From NCBI GenBank assembly GCA_029261295.1, contig JAJDBP010000037.1:1-47671 (forward strand): 47,671 nucleotides of DNA. The letters run 5' to 3'. The position numbers and the translations under genes are program-made. Below, piece by piece: positions 14,643 through 23,663 of the stretch (its first letter is position 1; each line of letters starts with the position of its first letter). Source of the stretch: Nitrospirales bacterium. GTDB lineage: Bacteria; Nitrospirota; Nitrospiria; Nitrospirales; UBA8639. Below the pieces are notes generated by a model. It worked only from the letters and a program-made list of their open reading frames with translations, was not told the origin of the DNA and searched no databases.

Positions 14643-17157
14643 CGACACAAATACGTCAAACGATGCTGCAGCATTGTTTCACGCTGCTCTGGATACGGTT
14701 GGAGAAGGCATCATTACGATTGATTCTACCAGTACCATTGTCGTGGTAAACCAAGAAGTTCAAAATATTTGGGGCTACACTCGAGATGAACTCATTGGTC
14801 AGAGCATCCAACTCCTTATGCCAGAAAAATTCCGAGAGCGTCATGCCGCTGGGTTCAAACGATATACAGAAACTGGAGTACCGCATGTCATGGGGACTCG
14901 AATTGAGCTGGAAGGCCTCAGGAAAAATGGGGCCGTGTTTCCCCTAGAGATTCGAATGGCAGAAACGACAGTCGGCGACCGCCTGCTGTTTACCGCAGCG
15001 GTTCGTGACGTGACAGATCGCAAGCTAGTCGAAGCGGCACTTGAAAGACGCCATTATATTGAAGATCAGATTGCATCAATATCAACAAAGTTTATTAACC
15101 TCCCGTCCAATGAGATTGATACAGGCATCATCGATGCACTTTGCACGATTGGCCAATTGACCAACGTTGATCGATCTTGGGTTGCCCTACTGACAGAGGA
15201 CAAGCAGTACCTAAATTTCACCCATGAGTGGTGTGCTGAAGGGATTGCCCTCACGCATAGTAATCTTCAGCCAATAGCCGTAGATACGACTCCTTGGGCA
15301 ATGGAACAATTCAGACGGAATGAAACGGTATACATCCCCCGCGTGGCTGACCTGCCGCCCGAAGCCAAGATCGAAAAAGAAAATTTCCAGACCTATGAAG
15401 TCCAATCGGCCATCATGGTTCCCATCGTGTATCGGAGATCACTGATGGGCATCGTCTCTTTTGACTCCGTTCGTTTGGAAAAAATATGGACGACCGATGA
15501 CATGGCTCTTCTTCGCATAACTGGGGAGATCTTTGCCAACGCTCTTGAACGCAAGGAGACCGAAGAGGCAATAGAATGCCTCATGCACCGCAATGAATTA
15601 ATCTTACGGTCGGCAGGAGAGGGAATTTATGGAGTAGACTTGCAAGGGAATATGACTTTTGCCAATCCAGAAGCAGCACGTCTCATTGGATGTTCCGTGG
15701 AGGAGTTAATTGGCAAACCCCAGCACGCTATTCTGCATCACACCAGATCCGATGGAACACCCTATCCACCAGAAGACTGCCCTATTTATAAGGCCTTTCG
15801 AGATGGTGCCGTCCATCGCATCGAAGATGAAGTCTTTTGGCGCAAAGACGAGACCAGCTTTCCCGTGGCGTATACCAGTACGCCTATTCGACAAGACGGA
15901 GAGATTGTCGGAGCCGTGGTGACCTTTAAGGATATTACCGAGCGCAAGCGAGAGCAGGAGATTCTGGAGAATTCTATTTCCTTATTGAGTGCAACTTTGG
16001 ATTCAACCAACGATGGAATACTCGTCGCTAACAGAGAAGGGCGTGTCGTCAACTTCAACCAGGTCTTTTTGGATATGTGGGGAATCTCGACAACCGTTGA
16101 GGCTTCCCAGGATCATACGCAATTGATGACACAGGTTCTTGACCAGTTACTAGACCCTGAACACTTCTCTCGGAGGTTGAAGGAAATCTATTCCAACCCA
16201 GATACGGAAAGTTGTGATGTCATCGAATTTAAGGATGGTCGAGTATTCGAACGATATTCACGGTCACAACGGATTGGAGGAAAAAGCGTTGGGAGAGTCT
16301 GGAGTCTGCGTGATGTTACAGCCCGCAAACATGCAGAGGAATTCGCACAACAGTCATATAACGAATTAGAACAAAAGGTGGAAGAACGGACGAGGGAACT
16401 TCGACAGAAACAAGCCCAACTGGTTCAGGCGGAAAAAATGGCCTCGTTGGGGCAACTCGTCGCAGGTGTCGCCCATGAAATCAATACCCCTCTTGGGGCG
16501 TTAAAAAGCAACATTGATATCTTTATACGCTCCGTGCATAAAATCAAAGATCTGATGTTTGATCCGAAGGTGCCTCAGGAACTTCGTGAGTCTCCTGAGG
16601 TCACCAAACGTTTCGCAAGTATTGAAACGCTCAATGCCCACAATCAAACGGCCATAGATCGCATCGTGAAGATCGTCAATAGCTTGCGAAAGTTCGCACG
16701 CCTTGACGAGGCAGAACTGGACGAAGTCGATATCCACGAAGGGTTAGAAAATACCCTCATCTTGGTGCAGCACGAACTCAAGAACCGAGTCGATGTGGTG
16801 AAAGACTATGGGAAGCTCCCCTTTATCAAATGCTATCCAAATCAACTCAACCAGGTCTTCATGAATGTACTCGTGAATGCCAGCCATGCCATCGAACACG
16901 AAGGGAAAATTTTCATTCGTACTCATCACAACCAAGAATGTGCGATGGTCGAAATTCGTGACACTGGAAAGGGGATTTCCCAGAAAGACCTACAACGAAT
17001 CTTCGATCCAGGATACACGACGAAGGGCTTTGGAGTGGGCACCGGACTCGGCCTCTCGATCGTCTATCAAATTATGAAGGACCACAAAGGGAAAATTGAG
17101 GTGGAAAGTGAATTAGGCCAGGGCACGACATTCAGAATAATTCTGCCAATTTCATAA
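14626..17157 (+). CDS. PAS-GAF-PAS-PAS hybrid-sensor histidine kinase (soluble)
   Basis: An 843-residue kinase with no membrane segments. Domains in order: PAS (about 15-130, G-E-G-I-I-T-I-D and D-V-T-D-R-K), GAF (about 150-300, with W-V-A-L-L-T and V-P-I-V-Y-R-R-S-L-M-G), PAS (about 320-440), PAS (about 450-575), coiled coil, then the kinase core. His617 in G-V-A-H-E-I-N-T-P is the phosphorylated residue. The ATPase has N-A-S-H-A-I, D-T-G-K-G-I and G-T-G-L-G-L-S-I. ATGs at 14626, 14632 and 14635 are all possible. It overlaps the CNB gene and is followed 72 nt later by a receiver, its probable partner. The signal sensed is unknown. Confidence 0.92.
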   Translation: MGMMPNDTNTSNDAAALFHAALDTVGEGIITIDSTSTIVVVNQEVQNIWGYTRDELIGQSIQLLMPEKFRERHAAGFKRYTETGVPHVMGTRIELEGLRKNGAVFPLEIRMAETTVGDRLLFTAAVRDVTDRKLVEAALERRHYIEDQIASISTKFINLPSNEIDTGIIDALCTIGQLTNVDRSWVALLTEDKQYLNFTHEWCAEGIALTHSNLQPIAVDTTPWAMEQFRRNETVYIPRVADLPPEAKIEKENFQTYEVQSAIMVPIVYRRSLMGIVSFDSVRLEKIWTTDDMALLRITGEIFANALERKETEEAIECLMHRNELILRSAGEGIYGVDLQGNMTFANPEAARLIGCSVEELIGKPQHAILHHTRSDGTPYPPEDCPIYKAFRDGAVHRIEDEVFWRKDETSFPVAYTSTPIRQDGEIVGAVVTFKDITERKREQEILENSISLLSATLDSTNDGILVANREGRVVNFNQVFLDMWGISTTVEASQDHTQLMTQVLDQLLDPEHFSRRLKEIYSNPDTESCDVIEFKDGRVFERYSRSQRIGGKSVGRVWSLRDVTARKHAEEFAQQSYNELEQKVEERTRELRQKQAQLVQAEKMASLGQLVAGVAHEINTPLGALKSNIDIFIRSVHKIKDLMFDPKVPQELRESPEVTKRFASIETLNAHNQTAIDRIVKIVNSLRKFARLDEAELDEVDIHEGLENTLILVQHELKNRVDVVKDYGKLPFIKCYPNQLNQVFMNVLVNASHAIEHEGKIFIRTHHNQECAMVEIRDTGKGISQKDLQRIFDPGYTTKGFGVGTGLGLSIVYQIMKDHKGKIEVESELGQGTTFRIILPIS

Positions 17158-17229
17158 ATATCCTATTCCAGCATCAAAAAACCTATCCGATTGGATCTCC
17201 CTCGATCCCGTCACAAGGAGAGAAAACAT

Positions 17230-17712
17230 ATGACCGATGCAGTAGACACACCGACCGTTGTCATCCTTGACGATGAAGAACTCGTGGTGACGAGCCTTCA
17301 GACATTTTTGGATTTAGAAACCCCCTATCACACAGTGACATTTACCTCTGCCAAGTTGGCTCTCCAGCATATTCGAGATCATGACATTGATCTTGTCATT
17401 TCCGACTACCTCATGCCTGAGATGGATGGAATTACGTTCCTCAGTCAGGTCAGAGAACTCAAACCAGATGTGCCTAGAATCATCTTGACCGGGTACGCAG
17501 ATAAGGAAAATGCGATCAAAGCCATCAACCAGGTTGGACTGTTTCAATACATTGAGAAACCTTGGGAGAATGAAGATCTTCGAGTGATTGTTCGGAATGG
17601 GTTGGAAAAAATGCAGTTATTAAAGAAATTACAAGTAAAAATCAACGAGATCACGCTAGCACATGCAGAACTGCAAACGCTCAATCAGGAAATCGTAAGG
17701 GCGTTTGCCTAA
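17230..17712 (+). CDS. Response regulator receiver protein with C-terminal coiled coil
   Basis: A 160-residue protein: a receiver domain (about 8-125) with acidic pair D14-D15, phospho-acceptor D59 (V-I-S-D-Y-L-M-P-E-M-D-G), Thr in L-T-G-Y-A-D and K110 in I-E-K-P-W. About 35 residues of helix follow, with no DNA-binding or enzymatic output domain. ATG at 17230 is chosen because AAGGAG lies 9 nt upstream; the frame is open upstream to 17191 without support. Encoded just after the PAS/GAF kinase, it is the likely phosphate receiver and may act by protein-protein contact. Confidence 0.92.
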   Translation: MTDAVDTPTVVILDDEELVVTSLQTFLDLETPYHTVTFTSAKLALQHIRDHDIDLVISDYLMPEMDGITFLSQVRELKPDVPRIILTGYADKENAIKAINQVGLFQYIEKPWENEDLRVIVRNGLEKMQLLKKLQVKINEITLAHAELQTLNQEIVRAFA

Positions 17713-17777
17713 TATCTGGTCTATTGATCGCTCTATTCCCCGAAAAGCCTAGCGACTCCGCCATAGTCTCACATTCC

Positions 17778-20537
17778 TTAGGTCGTCTTGCGCAAGACGA
17801 GCTCGGCCGTTTCGCGGACCACAGGATCAGCATCCCTACTCGCTTGTCGAGCGGCATTCATCAGGTCATCCGTGTGAAATTCAGATAAAGTAAACATGGC
17901 GCAGGCTTTGAGCCAAGAATCGCGGCCTTGGAGCAAAACCGCTAAGGCCTCACTCCTGGCTTCAATCCGTACCCCAAAGATGTCCTGTCCTTTTTGAATT
18001 GTTTGTTCTTGGGAAACCCCATCCACGATAGGGAGGAGATAACGCTTCAAATCTTTTTTTAGGACACTGTCCAGAAATTCAACGGCACTTGCTCGCATCC
18101 GCTTCTCGCGACCCACAAAAGCATCATAGGCGCTATACATATCTTTAGGGGCATACAACAATCCCAACAATCTAAAGATCACTTCTATCGTTCGATTCAT
18201 CTTTTCTTTCAAGGCTTTCTTAAAAAGATCTGTTGCCGGACCCTCGTGAACTTCCCGATACAGGTGAAGAATTTGAAGGTATTCGTAATAGGACTGTGTT
18301 TCTTCGATCAACCACGAATGGACTTGTGTTGGATCAAATCGCAATTCAGGATATTGCTCACGGAGTTTATTCAAGGCCTTCATCACGTGATATCTCAATA
18401 GAGGACGGAGAGTTTCTCGACTTCTCATCAACATATTCACCGACTCTTGGGATGGAATAGAAGAAAACACCCTGGGGATATTCATGCGAACAGAGAGATC
18501 CACCGTCTCGTCTGTCAGATTATCGTGGAGTGTACCTAGAATGTTTGGATTAAAGGATGTCAACGCATCACGAGCCTCAGCACGGTATTTCGTGGTGGCA
18601 AGCTTTCCTACTAACCACGTGATGAACTGGCGATCCCGAATACGGCCTGCACTGCGGATCACCTCTTTCACCACAAGAGGTGAAGCATCTTCTCTGTGTT
18701 CAAGCAAAAAGTGGCAAAAGGATGGTTCATGAAGGCTTCCCAATGCATTCAAGACCTGTGCTCGAATCACCTCCGCGTCCTTTCCGTTCCAACCGAGTAG
18801 TCTCTCAATGACCTCACTTCTGATTAATCCTTGTTCCTCGCGTGAACCAGATTCCGCAATAGATTGAACCGCTGCTGCTTGCACCCTCAAATCTGGGTGA
18901 TTGAGATATTCGTGAATTCGTACAGGATTGAGCCCTTTCTCCCTTTCCAACAGAAGGGAAACGGCTTCGCGTCTCACCTCCGAGTCACTATCACCAATGA
19001 GCCGTTCAATCTCTGAGGTTAAAGATTTGGGGTCTTGGGTTTTGAGCAATCGCACAGCTTTTTGACGAACTTCGCTGGATGAATGTCGCAATAAAGGTTG
19101 AACCGCTTCAACAAGGTCGGCATGCTCCACTGAAACAAGTAAATCCAGTGCATGAACTAAGAGTCGTTCATTGGGACTGCGGAGGGCGACCACGAGGGCC
19201 TGAACGGTAGTCGCCTCTGAAATGTCCATAATCAATTCATTGGGATCAATATCTCTTCGTTCCAGAGCTTTTCTGAATGCACCCACATATTCCTTACGAA
19301 CCGAAATGGCCAAGAACACCCACATGAGAAGTAAGGGTAGCGTCACGAAACTGATTTGCCTGACAGAGAGTTCGAGTACCATTGTAAAAAGCAATAACAG
19401 TCCCCCACCCAGCCCCCGAAATAATCTATCTAAAAACATATCGATAAAGACTTTGATTCGCTTTTTGACGTCTATAGGAAGTGGCAAATAGAGGAGCTCC
19501 CCAGCAGTTTTATCGATTGAATATCGAAAACTTCCCTCAGCCCCACGTAGGAGCACACCCATCCACAGGCCAGGCATAATCACCATACCGATTGATCCAA
19601 GAAGTAAGCCGGCCGGAAGAAAACCGATCGCACCACCAACGCCGAACATCCGCAAAATTCGATAGGTGAAAAATGATTGAATGACAAGGGAAACCACGCT
19701 CAGACGGCTATAGAATGTCCCCAGGAAGGCAGTGAGATCTTCTTTTTCTGGAAAGGCTTCAACTGAGACCGTTTTAAATTGAAAATCAACGAAGGTGGCT
19801 AAAACCATCCCTATAGAGAGAATTCCGACCATATACGTCAATTGCTTCGACTCGCGAATCGTGCCAATCATATTTCCAAACGTCTCTGAGGTCGGATTTT
19901 CTTGAGGGATACGAGGCTTGGGAACGCCCTCCTCTTTCTTCTTGAGCATGGCGATCGCATTGAGAAACAAGAGGCAACAGCCTAGCAAACCCATACAGAC
20001 GTACAGCAGATTCTCCGTTTGAACTCCAAGGTGCCGAATGATAAGACTGGTCACCTCCCCTCCTGTCATGGCCCCAAGAATTCCCCCTAGATTGAGAAAC
20101 CAAAAGACTCGCTTGGCTTGAGCAGGGTCGAATAGAGTATTGGCCAATAGCCAAAACTGCGTCGTGCCTAAAACCGCGTAAATGCTGACCCAAATATAGA
20201 GAACAAAAAATACCCATGCCTGATCTAATTGAATCAGCCATCGAAGAAGGAGGAGATTGGCAATTAGCACAGCGATGGTAACGTTCATGACCTGGGTCAA
20301 TGAAAACGAACGAGCAGACCGTGAATAGAAGGTCGTGATGGGTGCGACGACGAGGGCAATCAGAATAAATACTAAAGGGAGTTGCTCTGGCCCAAGGCTG
20401 ACCAGAAAGAGACTGTCTCTTACAGGTTTAAGGAAATAATAGGTGATAAGAATCAGGTAATAGTAGGCAAACATAAAGGTGACAAGGAGGCCCTCACCTT
20501 TTCGAATATCTACTACGGATGAAAGAAGACGTGGCAT
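17778..20537 (-). CDS. ATP/ADP-translocase-like membrane transporter fused to HEAT repeats
   Basis: A 919-residue fusion. Residues about 1-420 form 10-12 hydrophobic helices resembling the nucleotide translocase (Tlc/Npt) and MFS superfamily: Y-Y-L-I-L-I-T-Y-Y-F-L-K-P-V-R-D-S-L-F-L is close to the start of that family, with later D-K-T-A-G-E-L-L-Y-L-P-L-P. Residues about 430-919 are soluble HEAT-like helical repeats (R-Q-K-A-V-R-L-L, V-R-R-E-A-V-S-L-L-L, V-R-A-Q-V-L-N-A-L-type units, ending V-V-R-E-T-A-E-L-V-L). True Tlc proteins exchange ATP for ADP; whether this one moves nucleotides is unproven. It stands alone on the minus strand, convergent with the receiver gene. Confidence 0.8.
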   Translation of the reverse strand: MPRLLSSVVDIRKGEGLLVTFMFAYYYLILITYYFLKPVRDSLFLVSLGPEQLPLVFILIALVVAPITTFYSRSARSFSLTQVMNVTIAVLIANLLLLRWLIQLDQAWVFFVLYIWVSIYAVLGTTQFWLLANTLFDPAQAKRVFWFLNLGGILGAMTGGEVTSLIIRHLGVQTENLLYVCMGLLGCCLLFLNAIAMLKKKEEGVPKPRIPQENPTSETFGNMIGTIRESKQLTYMVGILSIGMVLATFVDFQFKTVSVEAFPEKEDLTAFLGTFYSRLSVVSLVIQSFFTYRILRMFGVGGAIGFLPAGLLLGSIGMVIMPGLWMGVLLRGAEGSFRYSIDKTAGELLYLPLPIDVKKRIKVFIDMFLDRLFRGLGGGLLLLFTMVLELSVRQISFVTLPLLLMWVFLAISVRKEYVGAFRKALERRDIDPNELIMDISEATTVQALVVALRSPNERLLVHALDLLVSVEHADLVEAVQPLLRHSSSEVRQKAVRLLKTQDPKSLTSEIERLIGDSDSEVRREAVSLLLEREKGLNPVRIHEYLNHPDLRVQAAAVQSIAESGSREEQGLIRSEVIERLLGWNGKDAEVIRAQVLNALGSLHEPSFCHFLLEHREDASPLVVKEVIRSAGRIRDRQFITWLVGKLATTKYRAEARDALTSFNPNILGTLHDNLTDETVDLSVRMNIPRVFSSIPSQESVNMLMRSRETLRPLLRYHVMKALNKLREQYPELRFDPTQVHSWLIEETQSYYEYLQILHLYREVHEGPATDLFKKALKEKMNRTIEVIFRLLGLLYAPKDMYSAYDAFVGREKRMRASAVEFLDSVLKKDLKRYLLPIVDGVSQEQTIQKGQDIFGVRIEARSEALAVLLQGRDSWLKACAMFTLSEFHTDDLMNAARQASRDADPVVRETAELVLRKTT

Positions 20538-21680
20538 GTAATGGCAGTTTATCGGAACTTTTTGTGGCGTTCAGCTCGGCTTTTTAGTGGATATTGTTCT
20601 TATCCAGACGGAGAATTTTGTCGGTTTGAGATTAGACAAGTCTATGTAGGATGCGCGTGTCTAGGTGAAGTATGTTTGGGAAATGCGGAGTCTTAATCCA
20701 GTCTTTCGGAAAGGCTCAGGAAAGGAATGATACAGACTCTAGAAAACCTCAGCAAGGTCCTCGCAGCTCCATCCAGATACGCTGTTGACTAGAGAATGAA
20801 CCACTTGGCCATGTTGCTACTCGACTCGGTGTAACTGAATGGGGCTGAGGGAGAAGCTCGTTGAACCGCGTTGGAAATATCTTTCAACGCATGCAGGAAG
20901 GTTAGATACAGGTATGGTTCTTGGAGAAACGAATCATGAGCAGGCTTGGTAGTACTTTCAGGAGAATAATTAGCCGAAATAGCTCTAAAAAATATTGGTG
21001 GAGGGCAGGACTACCAAATAGTCTGTGTAAATGCATGATATTAAATGTGATTTTGATTTCCCCGTTTAACAGTTGCCCCAAAGTTGCCCAATACTTAATA
21101 CCCAACTTCACTATATTGCGATCTTCTTTCTGACCGCAAAAGGTGCTGAAGTCTAAGGGAGGAAAATTAGAACTCTCACAGTCAAAATCAGAATCCTATC
21201 CAACCTCTTTGTGATACAGAATGATTAAGATAGATCTGGCACTGAGACCAAACCTAGGAGTGGATTATTCTTTCTTAAAAGTAGGTAGGCCTCATGAATT
21301 ATTCCTCACGCGAAGCAGACTTAGGTTTTTGTCCGTGGTAGTAGAAACTTTCAAGTTTTTCCAGGCGGATGAATTAATTGAAGAGACAGGTGCTAGCTGG
21401 TAATGAGGAACTCAACGGCTATGATGATTTTGAGGCCTTCCCACCACCGTTGAAATGTGGCCTCAATATGGCAGGACACGGGAAAACCAGGCGCCAGAAA
21501 TCCAAGAGGCGGTCTATCAATCTGTTGATTACCGTAAACATCAGGTAGAAACATATCATCAGGTTGGGAGGGAAATCCTAAATTGACATAAAAGGAGTTG
21601 AGCATATCCTGAAGTGTTTTTATTCGTTCTCATAAGTGTCATTGGGTCGTATTTTTCGTCAAGAAAAAAAGGAGCGGATT
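20538..21680. other. Gene-poor 1.1-kb interval
   Basis: No coding frame here has a supported start, a family match or a length above about 70 codons. A possible promoter for the PEP-CTERM gene lies at its right end (TTGACA 21583-21588, TATCCT 21605-21610, 16-nt spacer). A 70-codon minus-strand frame at 21393-21605 reads like protein but has a weak ribosome site. I see no repeat or clear RNA structure. Confidence 0.5.
21583..21610 (+). promoter_or_regulatory. Possible promoter of the PEP-CTERM gene
   Basis: TTGACA (21583-21588) and TATCCT (21605-21610) with a 16-nt spacer lie about 70 nt before the ATG at 21681. The -35 is perfect and the -10 matches 4 of 6. Confidence 0.35.
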
Positions 21681-22451
21681 ATGAAAACGAAGAACATGTT
21701 CTCTCTCTGTCGGTATCGAATCCTGTCTGCCACTCTACTTTTGGTTGGATTTTTGGGAAGTGTGCCGTTAAGCCTGGCCGATTCACTCACATTGTCATTT
21801 GAAGGCAATGTTAATGAAACCCAAGTATTCCCAGGCTTTCCCAACGCAAGTAAAAAGGCAGCCTTTGATAAATTTCTGGGAAGCTCTTTTAGGTTAAGCG
21901 TTACTTTTGAAAATAATCCACTCTTAAACCCTGACCGTAATCCTCTCGATCCCAATGTAGGGGAATATAACCTTACGACTCTTTCGGGTTCGGTGATGGG
22001 ACAGACGGTTACTGCAAACTCAGGGACTCTTTATGTTGGAAACAACGACAACCTTGCAAACACAGGTCCGATAGATTATTTTTCTGGGCACAGCCGGGTG
22101 CCTGGGGATGTCCTTTTCGGTCCTACGGTGGGAGGCTTTCCTCCCCTGATCATTTCCTTTGGTTTCTTTGATCCCTCCGGCATGGCATTTGACAATGATG
22201 GGTTACCTCAAGGCTTGGTGAAACCGAGCCGCTTCCTCCAAGGGTCAGCATATTTAGATCTCACCTTTGGCCGTCCAACACAACCGTTTATCACAGATTT
22301 TGGAGAGATTATTGCTTCGTACCATTCTTTCGTTCATCCCAATAACCTCATTAGGGTAGCTCCAGTGCCTGAAGCATCAACAGTCACCCTACTAGGCAGC
22401 GGATTGGTTGGTCTTTTCGGTTGGCAATATCGAAAAAATCTAAAAAATTAG
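21681..22451 (+). CDS. Secreted protein with PEP-CTERM sorting signal
   Basis: A 256-residue protein with an N-terminal signal peptide (hydrophobic residues 16-31, cleavage near S-L-A-D). The C-terminus has the PEP-CTERM architecture: V-P-E-A-S-T, a hydrophobic helix T-L-L-G-S-G-L-V-G-L-F-G-W, and a basic end Y-R-K-N-L-K-N. The core motif is PEA rather than PEP. Such proteins are cut and sorted by an exosortase and often belong to the extracellular matrix; no exosortase is in the window. The central 200 residues are beta-rich and unassigned. ATG at 21681 is chosen because AAGGAG lies just before it; an upstream ATG-like frame from 21636 has no site. Confidence 0.8.
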   Translation: MKTKNMFSLCRYRILSATLLLVGFLGSVPLSLADSLTLSFEGNVNETQVFPGFPNASKKAAFDKFLGSSFRLSVTFENNPLLNPDRNPLDPNVGEYNLTTLSGSVMGQTVTANSGTLYVGNNDNLANTGPIDYFSGHSRVPGDVLFGPTVGGFPPLIISFGFFDPSGMAFDNDGLPQGLVKPSRFLQGSAYLDLTFGRPTQPFITDFGEIIASYHSFVHPNNLIRVAPVPEASTVTLLGSGLVGLFGWQYRKNLKN

Positions 22452-22729
22452 GCGGAAATTATTGGGCAATTGGTGCATGCAGAGTGCCTGATTCTTCCCT
22501 TGGCTGGCCCTAGGATCGACTGAAAGATTCCCCGATCCTGTGAGGTCTTGTCCTTCCGGTCCTTTCCAATATACTACCAGAATGGCCAATGTGTACGCGT
22601 CAATCGGGGAGACAGACGCTATAGAGGGAAAGGGCACGATGAGAAAAGTCATTAACGGCAAAACCTATCGCCGCCACACAGCACATTTGCTTGTGATGCA
22701 ACATTGCCCCTTACTAGACAATAATACAA
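22452..22729. other. Non-coding stretch after the PEP-CTERM gene
   Basis: Open frames here (for example 22540-22776) run into the tRNA terminator and show no family features. A small dyad GGATCG/CGATCC lies near 22513-22540. Otherwise I see nothing. Confidence 0.4.
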
Positions 22730-22755
22730 AAAAGCCAGCATTTACGCTGGCTTTT
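22730..22755 (-). terminator. Intrinsic terminator after tRNA-Ala
   Basis: On the minus strand AAAAGCCAGC pairs with GCTGGCTTTT around a 6-nt GTAAAT loop and is followed by further Ts, a classical intrinsic terminator 31 nt after the tRNA 3' end. The flanking A and T runs make it able to work on the plus strand as well. Confidence 0.85.
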
Positions 22756-22786
22756 GGAAGTTATTCGATTGTATAGGATGATGAAA

Positions 22787-22862
22787 TGGTGGAGGGCACG
22801 GGAATCGAACCCGCGACCTCAACGTTGCGAACGTTGCGCTCTCCCAACTGAGCTAGCCCCCC
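22787..22862 (-). tRNA. tRNA-Ala (anticodon CGC)
   Basis: A full cloverleaf of 76 nt with encoded CCA. Acceptor arms are GGGGGGC and GCCCTCC and include the G3-U70 pair that defines alanine tRNA. The anticodon stem is CAACG/CGTTG with loop TTCGCAA, so the anticodon is CGC, reading GCG. The T arm has TTCGATT. It is followed by a good terminator. Confidence 0.97.
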
Positions 22863-23027
22863 ACACATTTTGAAGGTTGGGATAGAAAGACTGATACGAA
22901 GAAGTTATTTCCTCAAGGAAGATGAATTATAGCGGAGCCTGAAGTACGTGGCTATCTCTTTGGCAAATACTTTTTGCTTTTCAGTGACTCTACCTTCCCT
23001 AGCCCCTCCTTACAAATGAGGGGAATT

Positions 23028-23651
23028 TTAAGATTGAAGTATTCGGACCGTTCTGCCTTCAACCTTTAGTCGTCCTTGAGCCATGAATTGTAGGGCTTGG
23101 GGATAGAGTTGATGCTCTTGTTCTAAGATTCGAGCAGACAATGACTCGACCGTATCCCCTTCCTGTATCACTACCGCCTTTTGACAAATAATTTGTCCTT
23201 CATCGACACCTTCAGTCACAAAATGCACTGAACAGCCGCTAACTTTGGTACCATGCTCAAGGGCCTGTCGTTGGGCATCCAATCCTGGAAAAGCAGGAAG
23301 TAAAGATGGATGAATGTTCACCATCTTTGATAGGAATAGTCTAATTAAGGCTGGAGTCACAATCCGCATATAGCCAGCCAACGCCACACATTCTACCCCA
23401 TGTTCTTGAAGCAACTTGCCAACCGCTAAATCATAAGCTTCTCGTTGATTGATTTCCTTGGCAAACGCCTTTGGATCGAGAAAGACTGTCTGGATACCTC
23501 GCTGTTTGGCTAATTCTAGGCCTCCGGCAGTAGCCTTATTACTAACGACGACCTTGACTGCGGCATTAAGGGTTCCTTGTTGAATCGCATCAAGGATCGC
23601 TACCAAATTTGATCCGCGCCCTGAAATTAAGACGCCTAAGGCTAGTGTCAT
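23028..23651 (-). CDS. purN: Phosphoribosylglycinamide formyltransferase
   Basis: A 207-residue GAR transformylase, which transfers a formyl group from 10-formyltetrahydrofolate in step 3 of purine synthesis. It shows L-I-S-G-R-G-S-N-L at the start (phosphate binding), A-G-Y-M-R-I, the catalytic N112-x-H114-P-S-L-L-P-A-F-P-G and D150 (G-V-D-E-G-Q-I-I). The length is normal. It follows purM by 12 nt and is the last gene of the ntrY-ntrX-rlmD-purM-purN run, with the tRNA-Ala further downstream. Confidence 0.97.
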   Translation of the reverse strand: MTLALGVLISGRGSNLVAILDAIQQGTLNAAVKVVVSNKATAGGLELAKQRGIQTVFLDPKAFAKEINQREAYDLAVGKLLQEHGVECVALAGYMRIVTPALIRLFLSKMVNIHPSLLPAFPGLDAQRQALEHGTKVSGCSVHFVTEGVDEGQIICQKAVVIQEGDTVESLSARILEQEHQLYPQALQFMAQGRLKVEGRTVRILQS

Positions 23652-23663
23652 CGGTTTAAAATT

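Noticed and set aside
20902-21133. Overlapping frames on both strands in the gene-poor region
   Set aside because: Short, mutually overlapping, no start signals, no family match.
22540-22776. 78-codon frame before tRNA-Ala
   Set aside because: It runs through the terminator hairpin and has no ribosome site or family features.
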